DNA of 6,739 nucleotides from an uncultured Prevotella sp. (GCA_900769275.1 CAAGGA010000082.1:1-6739), one strand, 5' to 3'. Positions 1-6,558 are shown, counted from the first letter of the stretch. Numbers and translations: made by a program. The notes: generated from the sequence alone by a model not told the origin.

Positions 1-85
1 CCTGCAGATTATATTGGCATAGGATGTATATTCCCGCATTTACCGTCAGTCCCGCGAGGAGCAATGTCCAGATAGAAAATATCAC
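1..85 (-). CDS. Possible 5' end of a membrane or exported protein, cut by the window edge
   Basis: Reading leftward from a GTG at 85-83 there is an open frame to the window edge (28 codons). It begins V/M-I-F-S-I-W-T-L-L-L-A-G-L and continues with a mostly hydrophobic run, as in a signal anchor or first membrane helix. Directly upstream and in the same frame is a TGA at 88-86, preceded by 28 open codons from an ATG at 172-170. The real gene may therefore start at GTG85, or a longer frame from 172 may be interrupted by a nonsense codon. First-position GC in this strand is more coding-like than in the competing plus-strand frame 3-143. No promoter of the -7 TAnnTTTG type was found upstream. I do not recognise the protein, and this may be non-coding DNA. 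Confidence 0.25.
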   Translation of the reverse strand, partial: MIFSIWTLLLAGLTVNAGIYILCQYNLQ

Positions 86-151
86 TCACTTATCCCATGC
101 CACCATATGGCGCTGGACCAAGAAATTTGGCTGGATAAATTCGTAAGCGGA

Positions 152-169
152 ATAGGACAAAAGTGAACT
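152..169 (+). repeat. 18-bp motif, copy 1
   Basis: ATAGGACAAAAGTGAACT. It matches the copy in front of the GH95 gene (ATAGGACAAAATTGTACT) at 16 of 18 positions. It overlaps the first codons of the doubtful frame starting at 172. No gene lies downstream in its orientation, so a regulatory role here is unproven. Confidence 0.4.
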
Positions 170-173
170 CATA

Positions 174-239
174 GATATTGCATTGCAAAAGCATTGATAT
201 TGCAATGTAAAAGCGTTGATATTACCTTGCAATAACGCC
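174..239. repeat. Three tandem, decayed 22-bp units
   Basis: GATATT recurs at 174, 196 and 218, exactly 22 bp apart. Units 174-195 and 196-217 agree at 19 of 22 positions; 196-217 and 218-239 agree at 14 of 22. The shared pattern is GATATTnCnnTGnAAnAnC. An inverted copy lies at 237-258 (its reverse complement begins GATATTACCATGCAAAAGC and agrees with the first unit at 16 of 22). There are no unique spacers of constant length, so it is not a CRISPR array. Confidence 0.6.
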
Positions 240-267
240 GCTTTTGCATGGTAATATCAACACTTTT
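209..267. repeat. Long inverted repeat (hairpin), possible terminator
   Basis: Arms AAAAG-C-GTTGATATTACC-T-TGCAA (209-232) and TTGCA-T-GGTAATATCAAC-A-CTTTT (244-267) pair over 22 bp. There are two single mismatches and an 11-nt loop. The central 12 bp (215-226 with 250-261) is perfect. On the plus strand the right arm ends in a run of T at 264-268, which would fit a terminator for rightward transcription. The arms are built from the direct and inverted 22-bp units, so it may simply be a palindromic intergenic repeat. Confidence 0.6.
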
Positions 268-319
268 TGTATTCTATTGATTTACAATCCTTTGCACATC
301 ACCAAACAATCTGACGGCA

Positions 320-337
320 ATAGGACAAAATGATACT
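320..337 (+). repeat. 18-bp motif, copy 2
   Basis: ATAGGACAAAATGATACT. It differs from the copy upstream of the GH95 gene at 2 of 18 positions and has the same orientation as copy 1, 168 bp away. The two copies bracket the 22-bp repeats and the hairpin. No gene begins downstream of it on the plus strand. Confidence 0.4.
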
Positions 338-394
338 TCTGTCGCCTGGGTGACGCTCGTTATATTTGACAACAACGGGGGCAATGATGTATCT

Positions 395-499
395 TGGTTG
401 TTGGTTTTGGGTTGTTGGTTGAGTTACCTTTAACTCTTGAGAACCCTCCATTAGACAAGCATTACTAACCAATAACCTGAAACCCACAACCATTAACCA
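395..499. repeat. Imperfect GGTT/AACC inverted repeat
   Basis: The left arm 395-413 (TGGTTGTTGGTTTTGGGTT) pairs with the right arm 481-499 (AACCCACAACCATTAACCA) at 16 of 19 positions. Further GGTT and AACC blocks lie inside each arm. The loop carries a small perfect hairpin, GAGTTA (421-426) and TAACTC (431-436). This is low-complexity sequence just downstream of the GH95 gene; it could fold in a leftward 3' untranslated region. Confidence 0.45.
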
Positions 500-507
500 G
501 AAACTTC

Positions 508-544
508 GTTGTCATAATTGTCGTTCCTTTCTTCTGATGACAAC
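508..544 (-). terminator. Weak candidate terminator after the GH95 gene
   Basis: GTTGTCAT (508-515) pairs perfectly with ATGACAAC (537-544) around a 21-nt loop, starting 16 nt past the stop codon. The leftward transcript lacks a good U-tract after the stem (GAAGTTTC), so termination here is doubtful. An alternative 7-bp pairing, CGTTGTC (507-513) with GACAACG (548-554), uses the same left arm. Confidence 0.25.
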
Positions 545-560
545 AGGGACAACGGAAGAA

Positions 561-3044
561 CTATTGTCGCACGAACGTGAGCACTTCGCCTGCCGTGGTC
601 TCCACGTCGTATTCATATACTTTATAGAGGAGCGGAAGCTGCGGCACTATCTCCTTGCTTACTACCGGTGACTTTACGTTGGCTGTCTGATAGAAAGGGT
701 TGGGATTTGAGCCGGAAGCGGGGCGGAGAGCCTTTCCGTCCGCAGACTTCAGAGGCACATAGGAGCGCAGGCGGAGGTTTCCTCCAAGACGTGATGTCAG
801 CCGGAGCGTCTCCACCTGTCCCGCTTTCCACGTCATCTCGTCGATGACGAAGCCGCCGCGTGCAAGGAGTCCCCTGACGCTGCCTTTCTGCCATGCGTCA
901 GGGAGAGCAGGCAGGACGTGCAACGCACCGTCATGACTCTGCATGAGCATCTCAGCGATGCCTGCACATACTCCGAAATTGCCGTCAATCTGGAATGGCG
1001 GATGAGCGTCAAAGAGGTTGGGGAAGGTGCGTCCGTCAGGATAATCCTTCTCCTGTCCCTCGTTGGGCAGCAGGCTGAGCATATTGGAGATGATGCGGTA
1101 GGCATGGTTGCCATCGAGCATACGCGCCCAGAAATTGGTCTTCCAGCCGAGGCTCCATCCCGTCGCCATGTCGCCACGCTGCAGCAATGTGTTGCGTGCT
1201 GCCTGGAACAGCAAAGGATTGGAATATGGGGAAATCTGATTACTCGGGTACAAGCCATAGAGATGGGATATATGACGGTGCTCATCGTTAGGGTTGTCGG
1301 CATCCTGCAGCCATTCCTGTAACTGGTAGTGCCTGCCTATGTGCATTGGAGGCAGCATGGCAAGAGCCTGCGAGAGGCTGTCGGCTAAAGCCTTGTTGCC
1401 TCCATCTACGATATGCAGGGCGGAAAGAGCCTGACTGAGAACGTCGAAGATAATCTGGTTGTCCATGGTGCAGCCTGCCGTGACAGGTGTACGTTTCCCC
1501 ACAGGCCCATGCTCCGGAGAGACTGAGGGGACGGCGACCAACCATCCGTTGCGCGGGTCTTTCTGCATATAGTCGAGGTAGAAACGTGCCGCACCGAGGA
1601 GTATAGGATAGTACTGACGCAGGAAAGCCTTGTCTCCGGAGTAGAGATAATGCTGCCATATATGCGTGGTGAGCCATGAACCTCCATGCGGGAACATTCC
1701 CCATGTGGAGCCGTCGATAGGTCCTGAGATACGCCAGAGGTCGGTATTGTGATGTGCCACCCACCCACGGCATCCGTACATCTCACGTGCCGTCTTTGAT
1801 CCCGTCTCGGAAAGGTCGCGGACAAGGCTGTAGAGAGGTTCTGCCGTCTCGGGCAGATTGGCAACCTCCGCAGGCCAATAGTTCATCTCCGTATTGATGT
1901 TGATGGTGTATTTGCTGTCCCACGGAGCGTTTTTCTTCTGGTTCCACACGCCTTGCAGGTTGGCTGCCTGACCGCCCGGCTGGGAAGAAGAGATAAGGAG
2001 ATAGCGTCCGTAATGGAACATCAGGGCGACGAGAGCCTGGTCCTTGCCGTTCTTGGAGAAGTCTGCCACGCGCTGAGTGGTCTCTGCCTGCGATGCCTTT
2101 ACTTCGGGAAGGGTGAGGCTCACGCGGTCAAACTGCGCCTTGTATGCTGCCTGATGGTCAGCGAGAAGCGCATCATAACCCTTTTTCGCCACTTTCGTCA
2201 GATAGGCATTCGCTTTCTTCAGCGCATTGCCCGATATGTCATGATAGTTCACGAAATTGGTGGCTGCGCTGACAAGTATCGTTACCTGCGATGCTTCCGC
2301 CACGTCAATGGAGTCGCTGCTGCCTGTCAGCCTGCCGTCGGTGAGCACCTTTATGACGCACTGCGCTGTCAGTCCGCCTGCTATGCCCTCCTGCTCTACG
2401 TTCTTGACAGCTGCCGTGAGGACGTTCTTCTTCACCGATACCTTGTGGTCGAAGTCGCTTCTGTAGCCGAGCGACATGGAGATTGCCTTCTCCCTGTCTG
2501 CCTCTATCCTCATGACAACGATGCCGTCAGCAAGGGAAGCGAACGTAGTGCGCTTGTATCCCACGCCATTGACCTTGTAACTGGTGGTTGCCGTGGCAGT
2601 CTCAAGATTGAGATCACGGTAATAGTCCGTTGTGTGCGCATGACCGGGGAAATGCAGCATCATGCTTCCGAGCGAGAGGAAGCGCATACCGTGTGGACCG
2701 ATGACAAAGTCCTTGTCGATAATCTTTGCCGCCTTTTCCTCCTCTCCATTGAAGATGAGCTGTCTTACCTCTGCCAGACGGGCGAGTGACCGCGGACTGC
2801 TGTTGCTGTGGGGACTTCCCGACCAGAAAGTCTCTTCGTTGAGCTGAAGCTCCTCCCGCTCCGTGCCGCCATAGTCCATGGCACCCATGTGCGAGTTGCC
2901 GAGAGGCAGAGCCTCAAGCCAGCAGGAGGCGGGTTGGCTGTACCACAACAACGTTGTGGGTGATACTTTTTCAGGCTTTGCCTGCAACAGTGACGGAAAA
3001 GCAAGGCAGACGATGCCTATGAGAGATAATAATACGGATTTCAT
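561..3044 (-). CDS. Secreted GH95 family glycosidase (alpha-L-fucosidase or alpha-L-galactosidase)
   Basis: An 827-aa inverting exo-glycosidase of family GH95, of normal length for the family. Residues 1-22 form a signal peptide with a likely cleavage after LLQA, so it should be periplasmic; there is no convincing lipobox. An N-terminal beta domain (about 30-270) contains WLEALPLGNSHMGAM and the QLNEETFWSG motif. A helical barrel follows (about 290-700), then a C-terminal beta region. Catalytic residues are inferred by comparison with Bifidobacterium AfcA: Asn382 and Asn384 in NINTEMNYW, acid Glu511 in SVSPEH, base Asp687 in FQIDGNFG. Thr380 sits two residues before Asn382, where I recall His in fucosidases and Thr in the Bacteroides alpha-L-galactosidase BACOVA_03438. 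The start at 3044 is chosen because the signal peptide begins there; the upstream extension to 3131 covers the promoter. Substrate is therefore open between L-fucose and L-galactose; family assignment is firm. Confidence 0.95.
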   Translation of the reverse strand: MKSVLLSLIGIVCLAFPSLLQAKPEKVSPTTLLWYSQPASCWLEALPLGNSHMGAMDYGGTEREELQLNEETFWSGSPHSNSSPRSLARLAEVRQLIFNGEEEKAAKIIDKDFVIGPHGMRFLSLGSMMLHFPGHAHTTDYYRDLNLETATATTSYKVNGVGYKRTTFASLADGIVVMRIEADREKAISMSLGYRSDFDHKVSVKKNVLTAAVKNVEQEGIAGGLTAQCVIKVLTDGRLTGSSDSIDVAEASQVTILVSAATNFVNYHDISGNALKKANAYLTKVAKKGYDALLADHQAAYKAQFDRVSLTLPEVKASQAETTQRVADFSKNGKDQALVALMFHYGRYLLISSSQPGGQAANLQGVWNQKKNAPWDSKYTININTEMNYWPAEVANLPETAEPLYSLVRDLSETGSKTAREMYGCRGWVAHHNTDLWRISGPIDGSTWGMFPHGGSWLTTHIWQHYLYSGDKAFLRQYYPILLGAARFYLDYMQKDPRNGWLVAVPSVSPEHGPVGKRTPVTAGCTMDNQIIFDVLSQALSALHIVDGGNKALADSLSQALAMLPPMHIGRHYQLQEWLQDADNPNDEHRHISHLYGLYPSNQISPYSNPLLFQAARNTLLQRGDMATGWSLGWKTNFWARMLDGNHAYRIISNMLSLLPNEGQEKDYPDGRTFPNLFDAHPPFQIDGNFGVCAGIAEMLMQSHDGALHVLPALPDAWQKGSVRGLLARGGFVIDEMTWKAGQVETLRLTSRLGGNLRLRSYVPLKSADGKALRPASGSNPNPFYQTANVKSPVVSKEIVPQLPLLYKVYEYDVETTAGEVLTFVRQ

Positions 3045-3075
3045 AGTCTGTATCTGTTTTTGTTTAGGTTTTATG

Positions 3076-3107
3076 CAAAAGTAGCAAAAAAAGCACATTT
3101 GGGCAAC
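3076..3107 (-). promoter_or_regulatory. Bacteroidota-type promoter of the GH95 gene
   Basis: Read on the minus strand, TACTTTTG (3083-3076) matches the -7 consensus TAnnTTTG exactly. TTG (3106-3104) lies 20 nt further upstream as a partial -33 element (GTTG against TTTG). Transcription would start near 3069, giving an A-rich leader of about 25 nt before the ATG at 3044. This argues against translation from the upstream ATG at 3131. Confidence 0.6.
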
Positions 3108-3132
3108 ATTGCATCGCCTTATGTGATACAAT

Positions 3133-3150
3133 AGTACAATTTTGTCCTAT
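3133..3150 (-). promoter_or_regulatory. 18-bp motif, copy 3, possible operator for GH95
   Basis: ATAGGACAAAATTGTACT on the minus strand, reading toward the GH95 gene. It ends 26 bp upstream of the predicted -33 element, a normal place for an activator site. It is followed by a second ATTGTA 8 bp after the first. Two more copies lie at 152-169 and 320-337. A regulatory role is inferred from position and recurrence only. Confidence 0.4.
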
Positions 3151-3160
3151 CTTCTTATTG

Positions 3161-3200
3161 AAAAACAGGTCTGCAGGAGCATGATAACATGAATCTGTAG
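3161..3200 (-). terminator. Weak candidate terminator after the flippase gene
   Basis: On the minus strand CTACAG (3200-3195) can pair with CTGCAG (3176-3171) with one mismatch. A nested CATG-TTAT-CATG hairpin lies inside, and the stem is followed by ACCTG and five T (3165-3161). It starts 20 nt past the flippase stop. The stem is interrupted, so it is only a candidate. Confidence 0.3.
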
Positions 3201-3220
3201 TCCATAATTCCGGGCGTTTC

Positions 3221-4666
3221 CTACCCATTTCTTCTGAACAGGCGACGGTACATACCCCATGAAAGTCCGGCACTGCAAAGGAAGAGGAACGCAGCCGACA
3301 GGATATATGCTACTCCCTCCGTATGCCTTACGGCGAAAAGGGAGACCAGTCCGAGGAGCATCTGGAAAAGGAAGTTCTTCATCAGCGAGGACTTGAACTC
3401 GAGTCCGAAACGCAGGATGCCGTACATCGACACGCATACGCAATGCAGGAACGAGGTTACCACCAAGGCAATGCCAGTCCCCTCCAGTCCCCAATTGGTG
3501 TAACCGAATATCACGGTCACCACGATAAGCACGTCATACACCATCTCCGTCAGCAGATAAGCACGGGAATCTCCTTTTGCCAAAAGGATATAAGCCACGG
3601 GAAGACTCATGGCGCGCACGTACATCGCCATGACGGCAATCTGCGTCATACCTACGACGGGGAGGAACTTGCCGCTGAACAGCAGGGGTACAAGCACCTG
3701 AAGACCGAACATCAATGCCACAAGCAACGGTGCTATCATCATCAGCGACACCTCTATCTGACGGTTTACCGCCCCGTTCATCTTCTCCACGTCATGACAT
3801 ACGGCGGACAGGTGAGGATAATAGTCGGTCTCCATCGCTGCAAACACCATTCCCGCGTATGTCATCGTAAGCATATAGCCGGTATTGAACAGTCCTGCAA
3901 GCGAGACAGACATATCGCTGAGATACGCCCTGACGGCGAAATCCGCTCCGCTGCCCATTGCCCCGGAGAGCACGAAGGCTGTGCCTACGGCTATCATCTT
4001 CTTGCCCTCCATCAGCCTCCCCCACCCTTTCAGCAGTTCCGGCCTGTAATATCTGTAGGAGAACGACACGACAAGCACCATCTGCACCATACCTATGAGA
4101 ATGATAGAGGGAATGATGGCATCATAACTCCACACGATGAAGAGGGGAATGGAAATCAGCAGTGCCGACAACACGCCGAGTATGCTTGTCCTTGCCAGGT
4201 CCTTCAGCCTGCGCGTGGCTTTCAATATCGCCGTCTCTCCGCCCGTTATGGCTGTCATGGCAAGCACCACGGAGAGTGATGCGAACTGCATCGTATATTC
4301 GTACGATGAGAAAGCCCACTGACTCAGCAGTCCGCTGAGGGTCAGTCCGGCAGTAAAGCCGAGCAGTGCCGCAACAAGACTCCACGAGCGCAGCAGCGAT
4401 ACCAAGCGGCATACCTCCCTCTCGTCTCCCTCATCATAGGCACGGGAGATTTCCCTCACGCCGCTCATCTGCAGTCCGAAGTTGGTGGAGTTATGCAGGA
4501 AACTCACCGCCGTGTTGTAAATGGTGATAAGTCCCAATCCCTGAGGACCGAGAAGAATGGCTATCACCTTGTTGCGTACAAGTCCCATGAGGATGTTCAG
4601 CACCTGAACACCGCCAAACAACCCTGTGTATTTCAGTATATGATGATAACTGCTTTCCTTTTTCAT
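3221..4666 (-). CDS. Polysaccharide (O-antigen type) flippase, Wzx-like, MOP superfamily
   Basis: A 481-aa inner-membrane protein with about 12-14 hydrophobic helices spread over the whole length (for example near 15-38, 97-117, 160-180, 183-203, 255-278, 305-330, 370-390, 396-418, 451-472). The N-terminal region, with ILLGPQGLGLITIYN (37-51) and TNFGLQMSGVREIS (61-74), is typical of Wzx/O-antigen translocases. These move lipid-linked oligosaccharide repeat units across the inner membrane. I chose the ATG at 4666: MKKESSYHHILKYTG is a normal start for the family and AGGTAA lies just upstream. An in-frame ATG at 4726 would add 20 residues without family resemblance. No glycosyltransferase or polymerase gene is adjacent. 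The leader 4667-4840 shows no -7 TAnnTTTG match, so its promoter is not identified. The exact glycan is unknown. Confidence 0.9.
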   Translation of the reverse strand: MKKESSYHHILKYTGLFGGVQVLNILMGLVRNKVIAILLGPQGLGLITIYNTAVSFLHNSTNFGLQMSGVREISRAYDEGDEREVCRLVSLLRSWSLVAALLGFTAGLTLSGLLSQWAFSSYEYTMQFASLSVVLAMTAITGGETAILKATRRLKDLARTSILGVLSALLISIPLFIVWSYDAIIPSIILIGMVQMVLVVSFSYRYYRPELLKGWGRLMEGKKMIAVGTAFVLSGAMGSGADFAVRAYLSDMSVSLAGLFNTGYMLTMTYAGMVFAAMETDYYPHLSAVCHDVEKMNGAVNRQIEVSLMMIAPLLVALMFGLQVLVPLLFSGKFLPVVGMTQIAVMAMYVRAMSLPVAYILLAKGDSRAYLLTEMVYDVLIVVTVIFGYTNWGLEGTGIALVVTSFLHCVCVSMYGILRFGLEFKSSLMKNFLFQMLLGLVSLFAVRHTEGVAYILSAAFLFLCSAGLSWGMYRRLFRRNG

Positions 4667-4840
4667 AGCATTACCTGTGCACCGTATCAGAGTCCGTATG
4701 CCTCCACCGATACCAGTCTTTTGCATTATAACGCAGAACTATGGGTATTAGTACATCCTGACAGCACATATTTTCCCCCGTGAGTGCCCTGTCAAGCTCT
4801 TTCCACCCTTTCTCTCTGTCTCCCATACCCCTTTATGCAA

Positions 4841-4875
4841 GAAGAGCGTACCGCCTGCGAGACGGTACGCTCTTC
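4841..4875 (-). terminator. Perfect 13-bp hairpin between GH51 and flippase genes
   Basis: GAAGAGCGTACCG (4841-4853) and CGGTACGCTCTTC (4863-4875) pair without mismatch around a 9-nt loop. It starts 40 nt past the GH51 stop codon. The U-tract on the leftward transcript is poor (TTGCATAAAG follows), so it may act as an inefficient terminator, an attenuator or a 3'-end stabiliser. It is the strongest hairpin in the window by stem quality. Confidence 0.65.
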
Positions 4876-4915
4876 CTGTAAATATGGCGGATTTCCTCCG
4901 CAAAGACAGAAAACG

Positions 4916-6481
4916 TCAGAGGGCTGTCACCTCCATTGTCACAACACTATGCTTGGGCAATGTCAGCACGATGCTGCCTTTCTTCACCTTTATATCCTTG
5001 AACTCCCTCGGTGCAATGGTGTTGGGGTGAGCGAAATCATTGTAGTCCCCCACCTTGCCAGAGGTGAGCACCTTGCCTGTTGCCGTCCTGACCTTGATGC
5101 CGTCCATAGTCAGCGTAATTTCCTGAGCCTTATCGACGCTCATGTTTGTCACGCTGACGTGATATACACCCTTGCCGTCACGAGATGCAGTGGCACTGAC
5201 AGTAGGCACTATCTCCTTGTCATTGACCCTCACACTGTCACAAACAATCGTGGAAGGCAGGTAAGTAGCCTCCTTATGCACCTTGTACATATTGAAGATG
5301 TGATAGGTAGGAGTGAGCACTATGCCGTCCTCGGGGTTCTTCTCATTGGTAAGTATCATGGACTGAAGCACGTTGACCACCTGCGCTATGTTCGCCATCT
5401 TGATGCGGTCGGTATATTTATGGAAGATGTCGAGGGAGGAAGAAGCCACTACAGCGTCACGCATGGTACACTGCTGGTAGAGCCATCCGGGGTTAGTGCC
5501 TTTCTCCACTTCCCACCATGTACCCCATTCATCGACGAGCAGTCCGACCTTTTTCTTCGGGTCATACTTGTCCATTATCTTGATATGATCCACGATACAG
5601 CCCTCAATGCCAAGCGACTGTGAGAGTGTCTCATAGTATTCCTGCGGAGTGAAGTTGGTCGCCTCGCCTTTCTTGCCGGCACTCCAGTTTCTTACAGCGT
5701 AATAATGCACGGAATAACCAGCCATATTCCTGTTCGGTCCTATCTGCTTCATCAGCACATCAGTCCAGCGTGTGTCAGTGGCATTGGCTCCGGAAGCTAT
5801 CCTGTAGAGCTTGTTGTCACCGTAATCGCGGGCATACGTGGCATATCTGCGGAACAAGTCGGCATAGTATTCCGGGCGCATATTGCCGCCGCATCCCCAT
5901 GATTCGTTGCCTACACCGAAGTATTTCACTTTCCAAGGCTCCTGCCTGCCGTTCTTGCGGCGCAACTCAGCCATGGTGGAGTTGGTGCCACTGGTCATGT
6001 ACTCCACCCACTTTGCCATCTCCTCCATCGTGCCAGAGCCTACGTTTCCTGACACATAAGGCTCACAACCGAGCAGTTCGCAGAGATTAAGGAACTCGTG
6101 CGTGCCGAAGGAATTATCCTCCACCGTGCCGCCCCAGTTGGTATTTACCATACGAGGACGCTCGCTCTGGGGACCGATGCCGTCCATCCAGTGGTATTCA
6201 TCGGCGAAACAACCTCCTGGCCAGCGCATGACGGGCACCTCAAGTGCCTTTATTGCCTCAAAGACATCCTTGCGATAGCCCTCGATATTGGGTATCTTCG
6301 AATCCTTGCCTACCCACAGTCCGCCGTAGATACAGCGTCCGAGGTGCTCGGCAAACTGCCCGTATATCTCCTTTGGGATTATCTCCCTGCCATCCTGAGG
6401 ATGCACAGTGACAGTCGCTTTCTGTGCCATTGCCGCATGAGCAAAGGCAAACAGCAATAATGATAACAAAAGTTTTTTCAT
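4916..6481 (-). CDS. Secreted GH51 alpha-L-arabinofuranosidase
   Basis: A 521-aa retaining exo-enzyme that releases terminal alpha-L-arabinofuranose from arabinoxylan or arabinan fragments. A signal peptide (1-19, cleavage after AMA) directs it to the periplasm. The (beta/alpha)8 barrel covers about 25-385 and a C-terminal beta-sandwich about 386-521, the usual GH51 plan and length. Motifs in order: YGQFAEHLGRCIYGGLW (40-56), RWPGGCFADEYHW (86-98), acid/base Glu193 in GVGNESWGCGG, His259 and Tyr261 in SVHYYA, nucleophile Glu318 in VDEWGTWW, and IAQVVNVLQ (365-373). Position 91 is Cys, where Geobacillus AbfA has an arabinose-binding Asn, as in the PGGC subgroup. The start is set by the signal peptide. 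It is transcribed from its own promoter, divergently from the gene at 6690. Linkage preference cannot be read from sequence. Confidence 0.96.
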   Translation of the reverse strand: MKKLLLSLLLFAFAHAAMAQKATVTVHPQDGREIIPKEIYGQFAEHLGRCIYGGLWVGKDSKIPNIEGYRKDVFEAIKALEVPVMRWPGGCFADEYHWMDGIGPQSERPRMVNTNWGGTVEDNSFGTHEFLNLCELLGCEPYVSGNVGSGTMEEMAKWVEYMTSGTNSTMAELRRKNGRQEPWKVKYFGVGNESWGCGGNMRPEYYADLFRRYATYARDYGDNKLYRIASGANATDTRWTDVLMKQIGPNRNMAGYSVHYYAVRNWSAGKKGEATNFTPQEYYETLSQSLGIEGCIVDHIKIMDKYDPKKKVGLLVDEWGTWWEVEKGTNPGWLYQQCTMRDAVVASSSLDIFHKYTDRIKMANIAQVVNVLQSMILTNEKNPEDGIVLTPTYHIFNMYKVHKEATYLPSTIVCDSVRVNDKEIVPTVSATASRDGKGVYHVSVTNMSVDKAQEITLTMDGIKVRTATGKVLTSGKVGDYNDFAHPNTIAPREFKDIKVKKGSIVLTLPKHSVVTMEVTAL

Positions 6482-6526
6482 AGATGTAATATTTAGTCAA
6501 GTCAGTTATCAGTTTCTTTTCGACTA

Positions 6527-6558
6527 CAAAATTAAACATTTTCCTCTATATCCGACAG
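6527..6558 (-). promoter_or_regulatory. Promoter of the GH51 gene
   Basis: On the minus strand TAATTTTG (6534-6527) matches TAnnTTTG exactly, about 46 nt upstream of the ATG at 6481. The -33 region is weak: CTGT (6558-6555) is the closest string at the right distance. A weak -33 would fit a gene that needs an activator. Confidence 0.5.

Larger units (their letters stand above)
86..560. other. Gene-poor interval rich in repeats
   Basis: Between the left-edge frame and the stop of the GH95 gene I see no convincing gene. The stretch is AT-rich and repeat-rich: a 22-bp direct repeat, a long hairpin, a GGTT/AACC inverted repeat and two copies of an 18-bp motif, each listed separately. A promoter-like string on the plus strand (TTTG at 266-269 and ATCCTTTGCA at 287-296) has no open frame downstream before the antisense of GH95. 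Confidence 0.6.

Noticed and set aside
3..143. Plus-strand open frame at the left edge, possible 3' end of a gene
   Set aside because: Low first-position GC and unusual Trp/His-rich composition suggest it is the complement of the minus-strand frame.
174..258. CRISPR array
   Set aside because: Units are contiguous with no spacers, only three direct copies, and decayed.
299..493. 64-codon minus-strand open frame in the left intergenic region
   Set aside because: Its N-terminal half is translated GGTT-type simple repeat and its C-terminal end is motif copy 2; no promoter, no recognisable domain.
1953..2789. 278-codon plus-strand open frame
   Set aside because: Fully antisense to the GH95 gene, rich in Cys, His and Arg, with no domain; a shadow of the real gene.
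3006..3008. Lipoprotein lipobox in the GH95 signal peptide (Cys13)
   Set aside because: GIVC lacks the small residue before Cys, and a normal cleavage site (LLQA) follows.
3045..3131. Upstream ATG extending GH95 by 29 residues
   Set aside because: The extension would cover the predicted promoter and place a Cys-rich, non-signal sequence before a good signal peptide.
3323..4279. 318-codon plus-strand open frame rich in His and Gln
   Set aside because: Antisense to the flippase; its composition reflects complementing membrane-helix codons.
4784..5623. 279-codon plus-strand open frame
   Set aside because: Mostly antisense to GH51 and running through the 13-bp hairpin; no family resemblance.
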